NCBI GenBank assembly: GCA_032622095.1
Contig: CP136063.1
Coordinates: 12,503,814 to 12,567,813 of the forward strand
Direction: 5' to 3'
DNA from: Siphonodentalium dalli
Lineage: Eukaryota > Mollusca > Scaphopoda > Gadilida > Siphonodentaliidae
DNA length: 64,000 bases
Of the stretch, positions 22,859-36,082 are shown piece after piece. The notes below the pieces were generated by a model, which searched no databases, was not told where the DNA came from, and saw only the letters and a list, made by a program, of their open reading frames with translations. Both the position numbers and the translations under genes were made by a program. Position 1 is the stretch's first letter. Every line of letters begins with the position of its first letter.

Positions 22859-25603
22859 TACAAGATAATGCGATCGCCCGTTTTCGTGTGACATGTGCGG
22901 GAAATCATTTATGTGTATGAATCACTTGACTAGACATACATGTTTCAAAATAATGCGATCACCTCTTTTCATGTGACATATGCGGGAAATCATTTATGAG
23001 TATTAAAGATGGATTATCTCTTTAAATAACAAATTTTAAATAGTTGCGTGGGTATAAACTAATAGATATGAACTGAAGACATATGTCCGGAAAAGCTTCT
23101 ATCAATTAATATTGATTTTATTTCGAATATTAAATCGGGCCCGTTTATGTTACTATTTTTAGAACCGACCATTCGGATGAGACGGTATTGTGATATAGAG
23201 CACTGGGCTGTTTCTACGGCTACGCAACGAATGTCAGATGTCACAGATTGGTTGTTTGTATTGTTTTGTTCCACAGATATAAGCGATAATGAGTATAATT
23301 AACGTTTATTTGTGACAAAATTGCACAATATAATTTCTGGTCTCTGTTAACAGTAACCACTATTGTTCGTTAGCTGAACAAACACACCTCTTTAGACCTG
23401 AAAATATTCGAAATAAAATTAATATTAATCGATGGAAGCATTTCCGGACAGGAGTCTTCGATTCAAATCTAATATTGTATACCCCGGTAACTATATAATA
23501 CATGTTTACAAAGAGATAATCCACCTTTAATAACTTGAATAGACATACATGTTACAAGATAATGCGATCGCATTTTTTCGTGTGACATGTGCGGGAAATC
23601 ATTTATGAGTATGAATCACTTGACTAGACATACATGTTACAAGATAAGGCGATCGCATGTTTTCGTGTGACATGTGCGGGAAATCATTTATGAGTATGAA
23701 TAACTTGACTAGAAATACATGTTACAAGATAATGCGATCGCATGTTTTCGTGTGACATGTGCGGGAAATCGTTTATGAGTATGAATCACTTGGCTAGACA
23801 TACATATTACAAGATAATGCGATCGCATGTTTTCGTGTGGCATGTGCGGGAAATCATTTATGAGTATGAATCACTTGACTAGACATACATGTTACAAGAT
23901 AATGCGATCGCATGTTTTCGTGTGGCATGTGCGGGAAATCATTTATGAGTATGAATCACTTGACTAGACATACATGTTACAAGATAATGCGATCGCATGT
24001 TTTCGTGTGGCATGTGCGGGAAATCATTTATGAGTATGAATCACTTGACTAGACATACATGTTACAAGATAATGCGATCGCATGTTTTCGTGTGACATGT
24101 GCGGGAAATCATTTATGAGTATGAATCACTTGACTAGACATACATGTTACAAGATAATGCGATCGCATGTTTTCGTGTGGCATGTGCGGGAAATCAGTTA
24201 TGAGTATGAATCACTTTACTAGACATACATGTTACAAGATAATGCGATCGCATGTTTTCGTGTGGCATGTGTGGGAAATCATTTATGAGTATGGCTCACT
24301 TGACTAGACATACATGTTACAATATAATGCGATCGCATGTTTTCGTGTGACATGTGCGGGAAATCGTTTATGAGTATGAATCACTTGACTAGACATACAT
24401 ATTACAAGATAATGCGATCGCATGTTTTCGTGTGGCATGTGCGGGAAATCATTTATGAGTATGAATCACTTGACTAGACATACATGTTACAAGATAATGC
24501 GATCGCATGTTTTCGTGTGGCATGTGCGGGAAATCATTTATGAGTATGAATCACTTGACTAGACATACATGTTACAAGATAATGCGATCGCATGTTTTCG
24601 TGTGGCATGTGCGGGAAATCATTTATGAGTATGAATCACTTGACTAGACATACATGTTACAAGATAATGCGATCGCATGTTTTCGTGTGACATGTGCGGG
24701 AAATCATTTATGAGTATGAATCACTTGACTAGACATACATGTTACAAGATAATGCGATCGCATGTTTTCGTGTGGCATGTGCGGGAAATCAGTTATGAGT
24801 ATGAATCACTTTACTAGACATACATGTTACAAGATAATGCGATCGCATGTTTTCGTGTGGCATGTGTGGGAAATCATTTATGAGTATGACTCACTTGACT
24901 AGACATACATGTTACAATATAATGCGATCGCATGTTTTCGTGTGACATGTGCGGGAAATCGTTTATGAGTATGAATCACTTGACTAGACATACATATTAC
25001 AAGATAATGCGATCGCATGTTTTCGTGTGGCATGTGCGGGAAATCATTTATGAGTATGAATCACTTGACTAGACATACATGTTACAAGATAATGCGATCG
25101 CATGTTTTCGTGTGGCATGTGCGGGAAATCATTTATGAGTATGAATCACTTGACTAGACATACATGTTACAAGATAATGCGATCGCATGTTTTCGTGTGG
25201 CATGTGCGGGAAATCATTTATGAGTATGAATCACTTGACTAGACATACATGTTACAAGATAATGCGATCGCATGTTTTCGTGTGACATGTGCGGGAAATC
25301 ATTTATGAGTATGAATCACTTGACTAGACATACATGTTACAAGATAATGCGATCGCATGTTTTCGTGTGGCATGTGCTGGAAATCATTTATGAGTATGAA
25401 TCACTTTACTAGACATACATGTTACAAGATAATGCGATCGCATGTTTTCGTGTGGCATGTGTGGGAAATCATTTATGAGTATGACTCACTTGACTAGACA
25501 TACATGTTACAATATAATGCGATCGCATGTTTTCGTGTGACATGTGCGGGAAATCGTTTATGAGTATGAATCACTTGACTAGACATACATATTACAAGAT
25601 AAT
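22859..25603 (+). repeat. 85-bp minisatellite, copy 2 (about 26 units, higher-order structure)
   Basis: It has the same units as copy 1 plus 15 more. Diagnostic variants (CATGTGTGGGAAATC followed by GACTCAC or GGCTCAC) occur at 24266, 24861 and 25456, spaced exactly 595 bp or seven units. The expansion thus used a seven-unit higher-order block. Most units carry ATGCGATCGCAT. A TTAA MITE (23007-23526) interrupts the left part. Confidence 0.9.
23007..23526 (+). mobile_element. TTAA-flanked MITE, duplicate of 18553-19072
   Basis: Bounded by TTAA at 23003-23006 and 23527-23530. It is at the same array position as in copy 1, so it was carried along by the tandem duplication rather than inserted anew. 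Confidence 0.9.
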
Positions 25604-28600
25604 ATATATATCTTTATTTCCTCCTCGTGGGAGATCATTGATACACATACAGTTAAATTACACAAAGACAAATAAAACAACGGACAAAGATATACACACA
25701 TAGGACATAACGCCATATATAATTTATTTACAATGAGATAATAAGAATATATTATAGATTCAATGCAAGTAGAACATTGGCACGGTCATAATCTATTACA
25801 TACACATCATTCATGCATGCACCAAGTGAGCTTATACTAACCTATAATGCATTATCTACATGTACGTATACATAAAATCATAAAATGTTTTTCAATGTAA
25901 ATGTATTCCAAGCATTATCGGGTAAATGTATCGCAGAAAACAAGCTCAATTGTCAGCGACCATTTTGCCAAGAGTGTGTGGCAATAACGAATAATGCCCA
26001 CCCGAGCATAGCTGTTACATGTATATATATTTCCTTTACTTATATATTGAAATATGTCAACCTTTACTGATCTGCTGGAGCTGATGTTTCTTAATTCGTC
26101 GCATTCTCAGATAAAGTTATTAGGTCAACGTAGCGTTTCCATAGATCATCAGACTTTTTAACAAAAAAATTAATGGGGTCCTCCGTATATTCAAGTGGAA
26201 TCGTCATGAAATCTGATAATCCAGAAAGAAAAATTCGAGTTTTAGATTCTGGACTCAGTTTGTCAAACTTTAGGTAGAATTATATATCAAACATGTTCAA
26301 AATGTCGAATTCTACAAGGTTCCTCTCCGACGTTATTGACGTGCATTCGCATATGGTATGTTTAACAACGTCGCTGTGTTCGTGGCTGCAGAGAGGACAT
26401 ACCTGTTTCTCACCAGGTAACATGGCCATAAGGCGAGCAACAAGCGTGTACGATGATTTATATTTTGGGAAGCATCGACATTTTCCCCAAAGGTGAGACA
26501 TGGTTAATTCTGGTTGTATGGCAGCGAACCGAGCAATTCTATTGTCGCCATTTATAATTGCTGTCCACTCTTCAGAACACCCGATTTTTCATTTGTCTTT
26601 CAATATATTTTTCCATGTTAGTTTATTCGGGAATTCGTGTAAATCAATAAAAGTGATCAGGTAGTCGACCATGTTATATTTCTGGAGTGTTGTAATACTG
26701 TCAGCTATGAATGTTTTATCGCTTATCTCTGAACACCCCACGACATATTGATACAAACGGGTTAAACCGCTTTGTTTAGCGACAGATTACAAAGCGAGCC
26801 AAAGAATGAGAGTTTGCGTTTATCGATTAAAGACATGAGTGGAGGAAGACCGACTAGCCCAAGTGCTATTTCTGTCTTTGTGCGTGTATGTAGACCCTGA
26901 CAAAAATTAACGCAAAATCGATGTGTTCTTTCCAGACGATCACGGTTATTCTGAGACAAATTCCAAAGTAATTCAGAACCGTACAATCCCCTCGGAAGTA
27001 CCACAGACGAGTAGATAATCGAACAGCTCTTTGGAGTTATACCACCCGGATGAACACCAGCATTTGTGAGCATCATAAACGTACTTCTAGTTTTTTCGCA
27101 AATATTTTCAACGAAGGCACCGTTGAAATCGTATTTATCGAGTGGTATCCCCAAATGAGTTGTTCGCGTATCCTCCCTGATCTGAGATTCCCCTAGACTC
27201 CATGCGCGATTTTGACGAGTATAATTTACTTTTGTCTCATTAAAAACAATTATACAGCATTTATATGGGTTATATCTGTACCTCCATGTGTTGCTGTAAG
27301 ATACGCATATTTCACAAAGTTTTTGTAAACCCTTTTTACTGAGAGACAGTAACGCCATATCGTCCGCGTGTGTAGGGCTGGTGCAGTTTATGCCCAACAT
27401 TTGTAGTCAATATCCTGAGCTGGCTAATTGGGTGATCAATTCATCTACTTAAATCATATAGTAAAATGGCGACAATATACTTCCTTGTCTAGCTCCCTGT
27501 AATACATTAAACCACTGAGATGAAGTATGTTGGTATCGAACTGAACATGATACATTTGTCAAAAGGTTGTATATTGATGTGAACAAATGTCCCTGCACCC
27601 CGCGTTCGTAAAGTTTATACAATAGACCATTTACCTAGACGGTGTCAAAGGCCTTCCAAACATCAAGGAAACACGAATACAAATTGTGTTTGCTTTCGGA
27701 TACGTATGAAATGCATTCTCTCATCAAGTATGAGGTCATGTTAGCACTTATTCCTTTTTGGAATCCGTGCTGCAATGTGTTAACTTTGAGTAAGTATGGT
27801 GTATATCGCTCTAATCGAGTCTGAATTATTTTTCCAAGTATTTTGTAAAGTACAGGCATAAAAGTGATGGCTCTATTACTGTCGTAATCTGTTTTTGGTT
27901 TGGAGCCTCCTTTATATAAAGTGATAATAACACCGCGCTTCATACGTTCAGGGACTGTCTGTTCTGTAATACTATCAGTAAGCAGGTCTGACACCGCCTG
28001 GATTAACACAGGGCCACCATATATAATATGTTCGTTTGCGATGAGATCCCACCCTGCAGCTTCACCGCGATTAAGATTTCGACAAACATCACCCAGTTCG
28101 CTCTCTGTTACCGGGAATATGATATTCTTGTCAATTTTACTTTCACTTGTATTGGTCACTTCTCGGTCAACAAAAGAATAAATACGGTTAAATTGTTCTG
28201 AGTCAAAGCTCGGTTGATATAACGGCGAGTACAGATTTTCGAAGTATTTCGCCCAACCTTCAGTTATTTCCGATTCCTCACGAAGAACAGTTCCATTGTG
28301 CACGAAAAATGGATTTTTGTTAGCGTGTAAATTTTTTTGTTTCGCGTTTAACATGCGGAAAAGGTAATCTTGGTCCACCTCAGCGCGTTCATCTATTTCG
28401 TTTACCACTTCTCTCATGTGGTTATGGGATGCTCTCCTATAGAGCCTACGAAAATTGCATTTGGCTTCTTTATATTCAACATAAGTTCCGAAATCGATTT
28501 CGTTTTGTTCTCGGGGTCTTCCGGACAATTTCTCCGATATGCCCGCATTTGTTCATGTAACGCTTTTAACTCATCATTCCAGAAGGGTTTAAGATTACGT

Positions 28601-29811
28601 TTGAAACGTTTACGAGGAAGACGATGCGTTTCCAATAGCCTGTACGATTTCTGCGTATCTACATACAGCGTCAATGCGATACAAATTGGGATCTCGGTTT
28701 TTTATTTTGATAATTTCAATATCAAGATATCTCTGATACTCTTCGATGATTTCTGGGTGAGAGCTCACTCGTTTCCAGTCGATCCCACCATCAGCATTTG
28801 CATCTGGCCCTCCGATGGTGGGATCATTTACGGGCAAAGAAATATTTGCGGATATTGGACGATGATTCGATACATCTATAGAGTTATCGTCCATTATCTT
28901 AATACTGCGTACAAAATGTATGAATATACATGGTCAATTATTGTGCCGATATTGTCGCCTCTCTGACCAAAAGGTAAACATGTAGCTTGAGGCGATATCT
29001 CATAATTGGCGGATTTCAATTCAAGGGCTTTAACAAATTTAATGAATGCTGAGTTTCGCTTATCTGATTTATCGAAATTTCCATTCAGATCACCCATTAT
29101 GATGATGTTACCGTGTACTTTATATATATCGCATATATCTCTAAGTGTATTTATATATGATATATATTCGTCAGCGGGATAATTCGTGGATGGTAGGTAA
29201 ACTTGAAAGATATACAGATAAATCCCACCTGCTAGCTTTAATTGAATCCCGATGATGCGATCATCTGCAATGTCAAGTGGACATATACAGTGTGAAAGCC
29301 TGGTATGCCACATCAGTGCCACTCCGCCCTTGGGTCTACCTGGCTTTATTGTATGGATGGGAACTTGTTCGCTATAATCGCAGACAGCATGATATTCATA
29401 ATTTGACCCCAGCATTCCGAGAAAATTTACATTGTTTTGGTATAACCAATGTTCACTTAGACCCATAATGTCATAATTACCATTTCTCATTAATTTTGTG
29501 ATATATGCACCTGATGACATAATTCCCATACAATTCCAGGTAAGGACATTTAATGTTATGTTCTCCATATATTTAAACTTGGTGGGATACGATAAGCTAG
29601 CACGGCATTGATTTCGTGTACGGAAATTGCATATGAATACAAACAATAATAATATACATTGATTGCGCACATTAGACATCTCTTGAACAGAAGAAATGAC
29701 TCAGGAATCATTACATCGAAGAATGGTATGACAACAATCAAGCATATACTGGTATAATTATTTCAGAATTATGGTTCTTTGCGGACCCACATCCTACAAG
29801 TTGCACCAATA
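25604..29811 (-). mobile_element. LINE-B, non-LTR retrotransposon with 15-bp target duplication
   Basis: A 4.2-kb minus-strand element inserted in the 85-bp array. ATATTACAAGATAAT flanks it on both sides (25589-25603 and 29812-29826). The 3' end reads GGAGGAAATAAAGA followed by TA repeats, nearly the same as LINE-A. It begins about 130 bp before the ORF2 endonuclease and has no ORF1, so it is a 5'-truncated insertion. It is related to LINE-A but clearly diverged at the protein level. Confidence 0.9.
26280..29679 (-). pseudogene. LINE-B ORF2: endonuclease and reverse transcriptase, inactive
   Basis: In order on the minus strand: APE-type endonuclease (29679-28894) with TWNCMG, SEHWLY, YLPSTNY and GDLNG; a frameshift; SNHRP (28894-28610); a linker piece (28674-28414); RT first half (28528-27635) ending LDVWKAFDTV then a stop; RT second half with HADDMALL (27400-26762); and a C-terminal CX2CX9HX4C knuckle (26501-26280). 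At least three frameshifts or stops separate these pieces. ORF2 of an active element would nick DNA and prime reverse transcription at the target; this one cannot encode a complete protein. Confidence 0.9.
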
Positions 29812-29826
29812 ATATTACAAGATAAT

Positions 29827-29995
29827 GCGATCGCATGTTTTCGTGTGGCATGTGCGGGAAATCATTTATGAGTATGAATCACTTGACTAGACATACATGT
29901 TACAAGATAATGCGATCGCATGTTTTCGTGTGGCATGTGCGGGAAATCATTTATGAGTATGAATCACTTGATGAGACATGCCTGTTACAAGATAA
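29827..29995 (+). repeat. 85-bp array, right flank beyond LINE-B (about two units)
   Basis: Two further units, each with ATGCGATCGCAT, continue after the LINE-B target duplication. They end in a diverged unit (ATGCCTGTTACAAGATAATG) and then unrelated sequence. This shows that LINE-B landed inside the array and not at its edge. Confidence 0.85.
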
Positions 29996-30234
29996 TGTGA
30001 TCGCAAGGACGCGGATCCCCACTATTGAAGAATGGCTTATATACATATTCCGGTAGTTATTCCATTGACCTCGCGTTATATAGTGCATACCTACCTGGTG
30101 CATTGATTGTTTCCGGCTGCGAAGAAAACAGGAATCATTTCCTATACGATGTCTTGTAGGAGCGCCCAATCAGATACCCTCTCTGCTCCAATACAACTCA
30201 GTATTATAAACATGGGCTTGTTGGACAGTCCTTC
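29996..30234. other. Intergenic DNA, no gene seen
   Basis: Sequence between the array end and the ZNF upstream block. Nothing recognisable. Confidence 0.4.
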
Positions 30235-30775
30235 ATATTATACACCGATTACGCGCGATACAGTTCATTTCATCGCGTTTTTATTGCACTTTTCATCGCC
30301 TTTGAGTGCTTCGTTGTAAAGAAATGTGAATAATTAAATCGACATGCTTCATCGCTTTTGTTCTTTCTGCAATCACGTGATAACATGCACAGCAACTAAA
30401 GACATTTTACTATATTGAGAATCAAAGTTGATTCACGTTACAAAAGTGTAAAAAAAAAACGACAAATTATCTGTTATGGCCACCAGTCTGGCCGCCATTT
30501 TGTGTAATCCTACGAAATTTAGGCAGGCAACATTTTAAAGTGTAAACTTACATACATAAACATGTTGTGACGTGATTTCTCACTCCTGATACTAAATAGA
30601 ACATGATCACACCCATACGGCCATATGCTGTTTTCGGTAGGTTGTTGCAATTTTGAATATTTCAATTTCCCCAATTATTACAAGTACAAGCCGAGATCCT
30701 ACTAATGAATTATCAGCCGGGGAAAAAACTTTAACAGATAATTTTGGGTTAGACCAAAATCCGGCACTTGGATGC
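30235..30775 (+). promoter_or_regulatory. ZNF upstream block, paralogous to 36610-38450
   Basis: Sequence matches for about 540 bp, with scattered differences, the region upstream of the intact ZNF exon at 38915 (36610-37026 plus 38312-38450). Shared pieces include GTTGTTGCAATTTTGAATAT and GAATTATCAGCCG. It is presumably the 5' region of an ancestral ZNF gene unit. Here it is joined directly to broken fingers. A promoter role is inference. Confidence 0.5.
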
Positions 30776-31878
<1,103 letters not shown>

Positions 31879-32002
31879 TTCTAAATGACTAAGCTCGGTG
31901 AGAAAATTCAGAGAGAGTGATTCATCCAAAAAGTAATTGCCTCACCAAATATTTCAGGGAATATGTTATACACTCACTAGACAATTGTGATCAAGAACAT
32001 TG

Positions 32003-32573
32003 AGCGTTAGTAAATTCAGCAAATACACCCAATGAACTGCCACCTTTCTCATAGCGTTAGTAAATTCAGCAAACACACCCAATGAACTGCTACCTTTCTC
32101 ATAGCGTTAGTAAATTCAACAAACACACCCAATGAACTGCCACCTTTCTCACATCGTTAATAAATTCAGAAAACACACCCAACGAACTGCTACCTTTCTC
32201 ACAGCGTTAGTAAATTCAGCAAACACACCCAATGAACTGCCACCTTTCTCACAGCGTTAGTAAATTCAGCAAACACACCCAATGAACTGCCACCTTTCTC
32301 ATAGCGTTAGTAAATTCAACAAACACACCCAATGAACTGCCACCTTTCTCACATCGTTATTAAATTCAGCAACCACACCCAATGAACTGCCACCTTTCTC
32401 ACAGCGTTAGTAAATTCAACAAACACACACAATGAACTGCTACCTTTCTCACAGCGTTAGTAAATTCAGCAAACACACCCAATAAACTACCACCTTTCTC
32501 ACAGCGTTAGTAAATTCAGCAAACACAGCCAATGAACCGCCACCTTTCTCACATCGCTAATAAATTCAGCAAA
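32003..32573 (+). repeat. 50-bp tandem repeat, about 11.5 units with four-unit periodicity (copy 1)
   Basis: The unit begins GCGTTAGTAAATTCAGCAAA. Every fourth unit (fourth, eighth, twelfth) begins TCGTTA or TCGCTA instead of GCGTTA, and the unit before it usually has TTCAAC, giving a 200-bp higher-order period. Units abut with no spacers, so it is a minisatellite. Confidence 0.9.
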
Positions 32574-32639
32574 TCAGGTCTCAACTTTTGTAATAACAAA
32601 ATAACAGCTTTTGAAGTAAACCAGCGCAATCATTTTTAC

Positions 32640-33090
32640 GGGCGCCGGACGATTTTCGTGTCAAAGACAATCCGATAACCCATGGCGGCCATCATCCATG
32701 CGAGTGTGACTTGCGGTCGAAGGAATGTGGTGAATCCGGTTCCCTTACACAAGAATCGACACCGCTAATCGACAGTCGATTGTGACGGGTGTCAAATGGC
32801 TTTCAATCAGACCAACGCAATAGAGTCCATAAAGTGGATCGCCCTTACGAGTGTGATTCATACCAGGAGTCATCTAGTATTCCGATTTCATACCTAAGCG
32901 TAATAGCTCACGGACAAGTGATCAATCTCATACGTATGTAAAATTGTTTCCATTCAGTCCGGCACCCTGCTAATGCACTGTGGTGAACGACCTTACGGGT
33001 GCGACGTTTGTCAGATGAAGTTCGATGTGACCGTGATTCTGACAAGACATAGGATAAGACGTTATGTAAGTCAAGTAACATGACAACATT
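32640..33090 (+). pseudogene. Highly degenerate C2H2 finger remnants (copy 1)
   Basis: Readable remains include RPYGCDVCQMKFDVTVILTR, a nearly whole finger followed by HRIRRY, and pieces with ECDLRSKECGESGSLTQ. Stops and lost Cys or His residues separate them. They lie in line with the finger fragments upstream and suggest an old ZNF exon split by tandem-array growth. Confidence 0.6.
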
Positions 33091-33540
33091 TATATTTCCT
33101 CACAGTTTGGTGATGTAACGGATGTATCAGTGTATCAGTTCTAATAGGAAATATTTGGTTCATTTATTTGGCCTCGTCTTTGGAGATAATGTCATATGCC
33201 AAACTTTCATGTCGCAATATTCGTCAGGGTTGGGTCAATTACATTGAAATGTAATCAATTACAATTACAATTACATTGAAATATGTCAATTACAATTACA
33301 TTGGAAATGCAATGTAATTCATTACAATTACATTGGTTCAATTACAATTACAATTACTTTTGGTTAATGAAAATCGGGATTCGGGAAGAGCTTCAAGGAG
33401 CAAAGTCATTTGTGTTTGATGAACTTTATTGATATAAATAAAATATAAAAGCAATTTAATGTAACACAGTGAAACAGTGTAAACAAAACAATAAAACAAC
33501 AACTACATGTAGAGCACATATTGTTCATTTGATGTGGTGG

Positions 33541-33798
33541 TTACACCTGACCATCATCATTCTTTCGAATTGCAGCTAGCAGGCTTAACCCAGGACAGTT
33601 TGTACAATTAAGTCGCCAGTATGTGAGTGGACTGGTATCACTGGGCACGCACGGTTCCTGCAGATATTTCGTAACCTCATCACTGTCAGTTGTGAGGATC
33701 GGTGTAGTTGGCACTTCATCCATGAAACTGAAGAGGGCGCTCATATTGATCCCTATGTTTCCGCTGAAACAATTTTTTTTTACATTAAGATACATCAT
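33541..33798 (-). pseudogene. hAT C-terminal dimerisation domain fragment (copy 1)
   Basis: The residues EVTKYLQEPCVPSDTSPLTY followed by WRLN, CPGLSLLA fit the hATC pattern (E-YL-EP, D-PL-WW-N, P-LS-LA) at the transposase C-terminus. With no catalytic domain upstream it is a transposase relic. A splice acceptor may precede it. Confidence 0.75.
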
Positions 33799-34225
33799 TA
33801 TGTATAATTTGCCTACATACTAATAGCAGGGATTAAAACAATCAAGCCAGCTAGGGTTGTAAATCACACACAATGACGTAATCAGGATTATGAAGTAAAA
33901 CAGGCCACCTGCCTAAGGCTGCCTTTGTTAGGGGATTAACGCATTGATAAAATACTGCAGTGGGGTCATATAGTTAGGACAGCAAGACAGATTAAGTGCA
34001 CAAAACTGACCAGATATGGAGGTGAATACAGTTAAGCTCAAAACAAATAGACTAAATGATGTTTTGTTATGAAGACAAAATGCATTCATTATTAATGTTA
34101 TAAAACAATTATTGTTTTAAGATAAATGTATTACTTTTAAAGATATATTCCGGGAATGTTCAGACACAACAATAATGTTTTTTTTTAATTCGATACATGT
34201 ACTTGTATTAATTATGTACATATTG

Positions 34226-34594
34226 TCATGATGATATACACATTATTGTAGGTGTATTAAAACATATACATATAATAATAACAATAACATATATAAATAA
34301 TATAAAATAAAATTCAACATGACTTACCTTTAGATGTGTGATGAAATTTGAAGTTGCTTTTGCTGAACCCGAAATCAGTGTTGGACAACGTTTACATGTA
34401 GCTTTCAATTTGTCAGAAATATCATTGGGCAAGGTAAAATGTTGCCTAATGAATGAAAAACTTTGAGAAGGCATCGCTAATGACTCTAATAGAGGCAAAG
34501 AGATAATGATTGCTTGATAAATAAAGTGAGTAGATGGGCGCGAAGCGCCCGGGATGGTCGAAAAGATCGAGTGATCTTCTCCTTCACCCCACAA
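34226..34594 (-). pseudogene. hAT N-terminal BED-type zinc-finger fragment (copy 1)
   Basis: CKRCPTLISGSAKATSNFIT then HLKVSH gives CX2C...HX4H spacing, like the BED finger that hAT transposases use to bind their ends. The frame then runs into AT-rich non-coding sequence (a likely donor site follows). It is an exon relic. Confidence 0.65.
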
Positions 34595-35565
34595 TGATTG
34601 CTTGATAGTCAGTTATGCAGTTATATACAAACTTGTAACAACAAATGATGAGACCATCTCATTATGGGGGGGGGGGCTACACGAAAGAGTAATCACTGTA
34701 TTCACTGAGCGGTCATCATATTTGAAGTATAGTATTGAGCTATGACAACAACCCAATATTCATGGTGACAGGTCACCACCAATGATGCACTATCAAAACA
34801 TTGTTTATATTAATTCTATTGTGACCCACAACTGAGTTGTTTTAAATCAAACCACAATTAGACTATCAACACATTGTGTGACTTCTATAGTGAGAGGGTT
34901 TCATGACTCCATCTTTGAAGTTTTAATTTAGAACATGTATCGATGAAACTACTAACATAGAAGGAAAATATGAGGATAATGACCCCATGTGTATAACACT
35001 AGTCAAGTAAGTTAGTAACCAAGTGTTTTACCTTATACTATTAACATATCATAGTCATGTCACATTTCAGATACAAATGCTGAATTTGCTGATGTGTTAA
35101 CTTGTTATATTGGTCTGTATTTTTGGAAAGTAATTGAAATGTAATTGAAATTACACCCCTTTTCTCAATGTAATTAATTACATTCAATTACATGTGATTG
35201 AAAAAACCTTCAATTACAAATTACATCCAATTACTTGGGAAAATGTAATTAATTACATTCAATTACAATTACAAATTACAATTACCCCAACCCTGATATT
35301 CGTGTTCCAAAAGACTAAATAATAATTAGTTATCTTTTTATCCTCAACATCCCCTTAGATCTTATATTTCTTGAACATAAACTATGTATAATATGCTATC
35401 ATGAAGGCAATATATGCTATTGTAATAAAGTACTATTGCGATGATGCATCTATCAATTGAGATCTCACAGAACACAGAATATATGTTAGACTTATACTCA
35501 AACATGTTCCAAACTACTACACAAGATGGTATGTCTATAAAACCAAATGCATGTATGACATTTAA

Positions 35566-36082
35566 AGGTGGATTATCTCTTTGTAAACATGTATTATATA
35601 GTTACCGGGGTATACAATGTTAGATTTGAATCTAAGACTCCTGTCCGGAAATGCTTCCATCGATTAATATTAATTTTATTTCGAATATTTTCTGGTCTAA
35701 AAAGGTGTTTGTTCAGCTAACGAACAATAGTGGTTACTGTTAACAGAGACCAGAACTTATATTGTGAAATTTTGTCACAAATAAAGTTAATTATACTCAT
35801 TATCGCTTACATCTGTGGAACAAAACAATACAAACAACCAATCTGTGACATCTGACATTCGTTGCGTAGCCGTAGGAACAGCCCAATGCTCTATATCACA
35901 ATACCCTCTCATCCGAATGGTCGGTTCTAAAAATAGTAACATAAACGGGCCCGATTTAATATTCGAAATAAAATCAATATTAATTGATAGAAGCTTTTCC
36001 GGACATAGGTCTTCAGTTCATATCTATTATTTTATACCCACGCATCTATTTAAAATTTGTTATTTAAAGAGATAATCCATCT
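35566..36082 (-). mobile_element. TTAA-flanked MITE, inverted orientation (copy 1)
   Basis: A 517-bp member of the family at 13469-13988, reversed. TTAA flanks at 35562-35565 and 36083-36086. The 86-codon frame inside (35815-36075) recurs with every copy and has no recognisable domain, so I do not call it. Confidence 0.85.

Larger units (their letters stand above)
18129..28311 (+). repeat. Tandem duplication: 4,454-bp copy 1 and 5,729-bp copy 2
   Basis: Copy 1 is 18129-22582 and copy 2 is 22583-28311. They align end to end with only a handful of substitutions that I could spot. The 1,275-bp size difference is exactly 15 units of the 85-bp array. The left breakpoint is in degenerate finger sequence; the right breakpoint is inside LINE-B ORF2. 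Copy 1 therefore carries a LINE-B cut off at 22582, directly joined to the start of copy 2. Confidence 0.9.
33225..35295 (-). mobile_element. hAT transposon, internally deleted, with 8-bp target duplication (copy 1)
   Basis: The ends read CAGGGTTGGG and CCCCAACCCTG. ATATTCGT is duplicated on both sides (33217-33224 and 35296-35303), the 8-bp duplication expected of hAT. The subterminal regions are dense in AATTACAATTAC-type repeats. Two minus-strand pieces match hAT transposase: a BED-type finger (34226-34594) and a C-terminal dimerisation region (33541-33798). The catalytic core is missing, so the element is non-autonomous. Confidence 0.9.

Noticed and set aside
19090-25600. GCGATCGC as the cyanobacterial HIP1 octamer
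   Set aside because: It arises inside a C2H2-derived 85-bp repeat in an animal genome; the match is coincidence.
22859-25603. CRISPR array, because of many regular repeats
   Set aside because: The repeats abut without unique spacers, derive from zinc-finger codons, and the genome is animal.
34226-34594. Host zinc-finger gene
   Set aside because: The CX2C...HX4H unit lies inside a bounded hAT element with an 8-bp target duplication, so it is a transposase relic.
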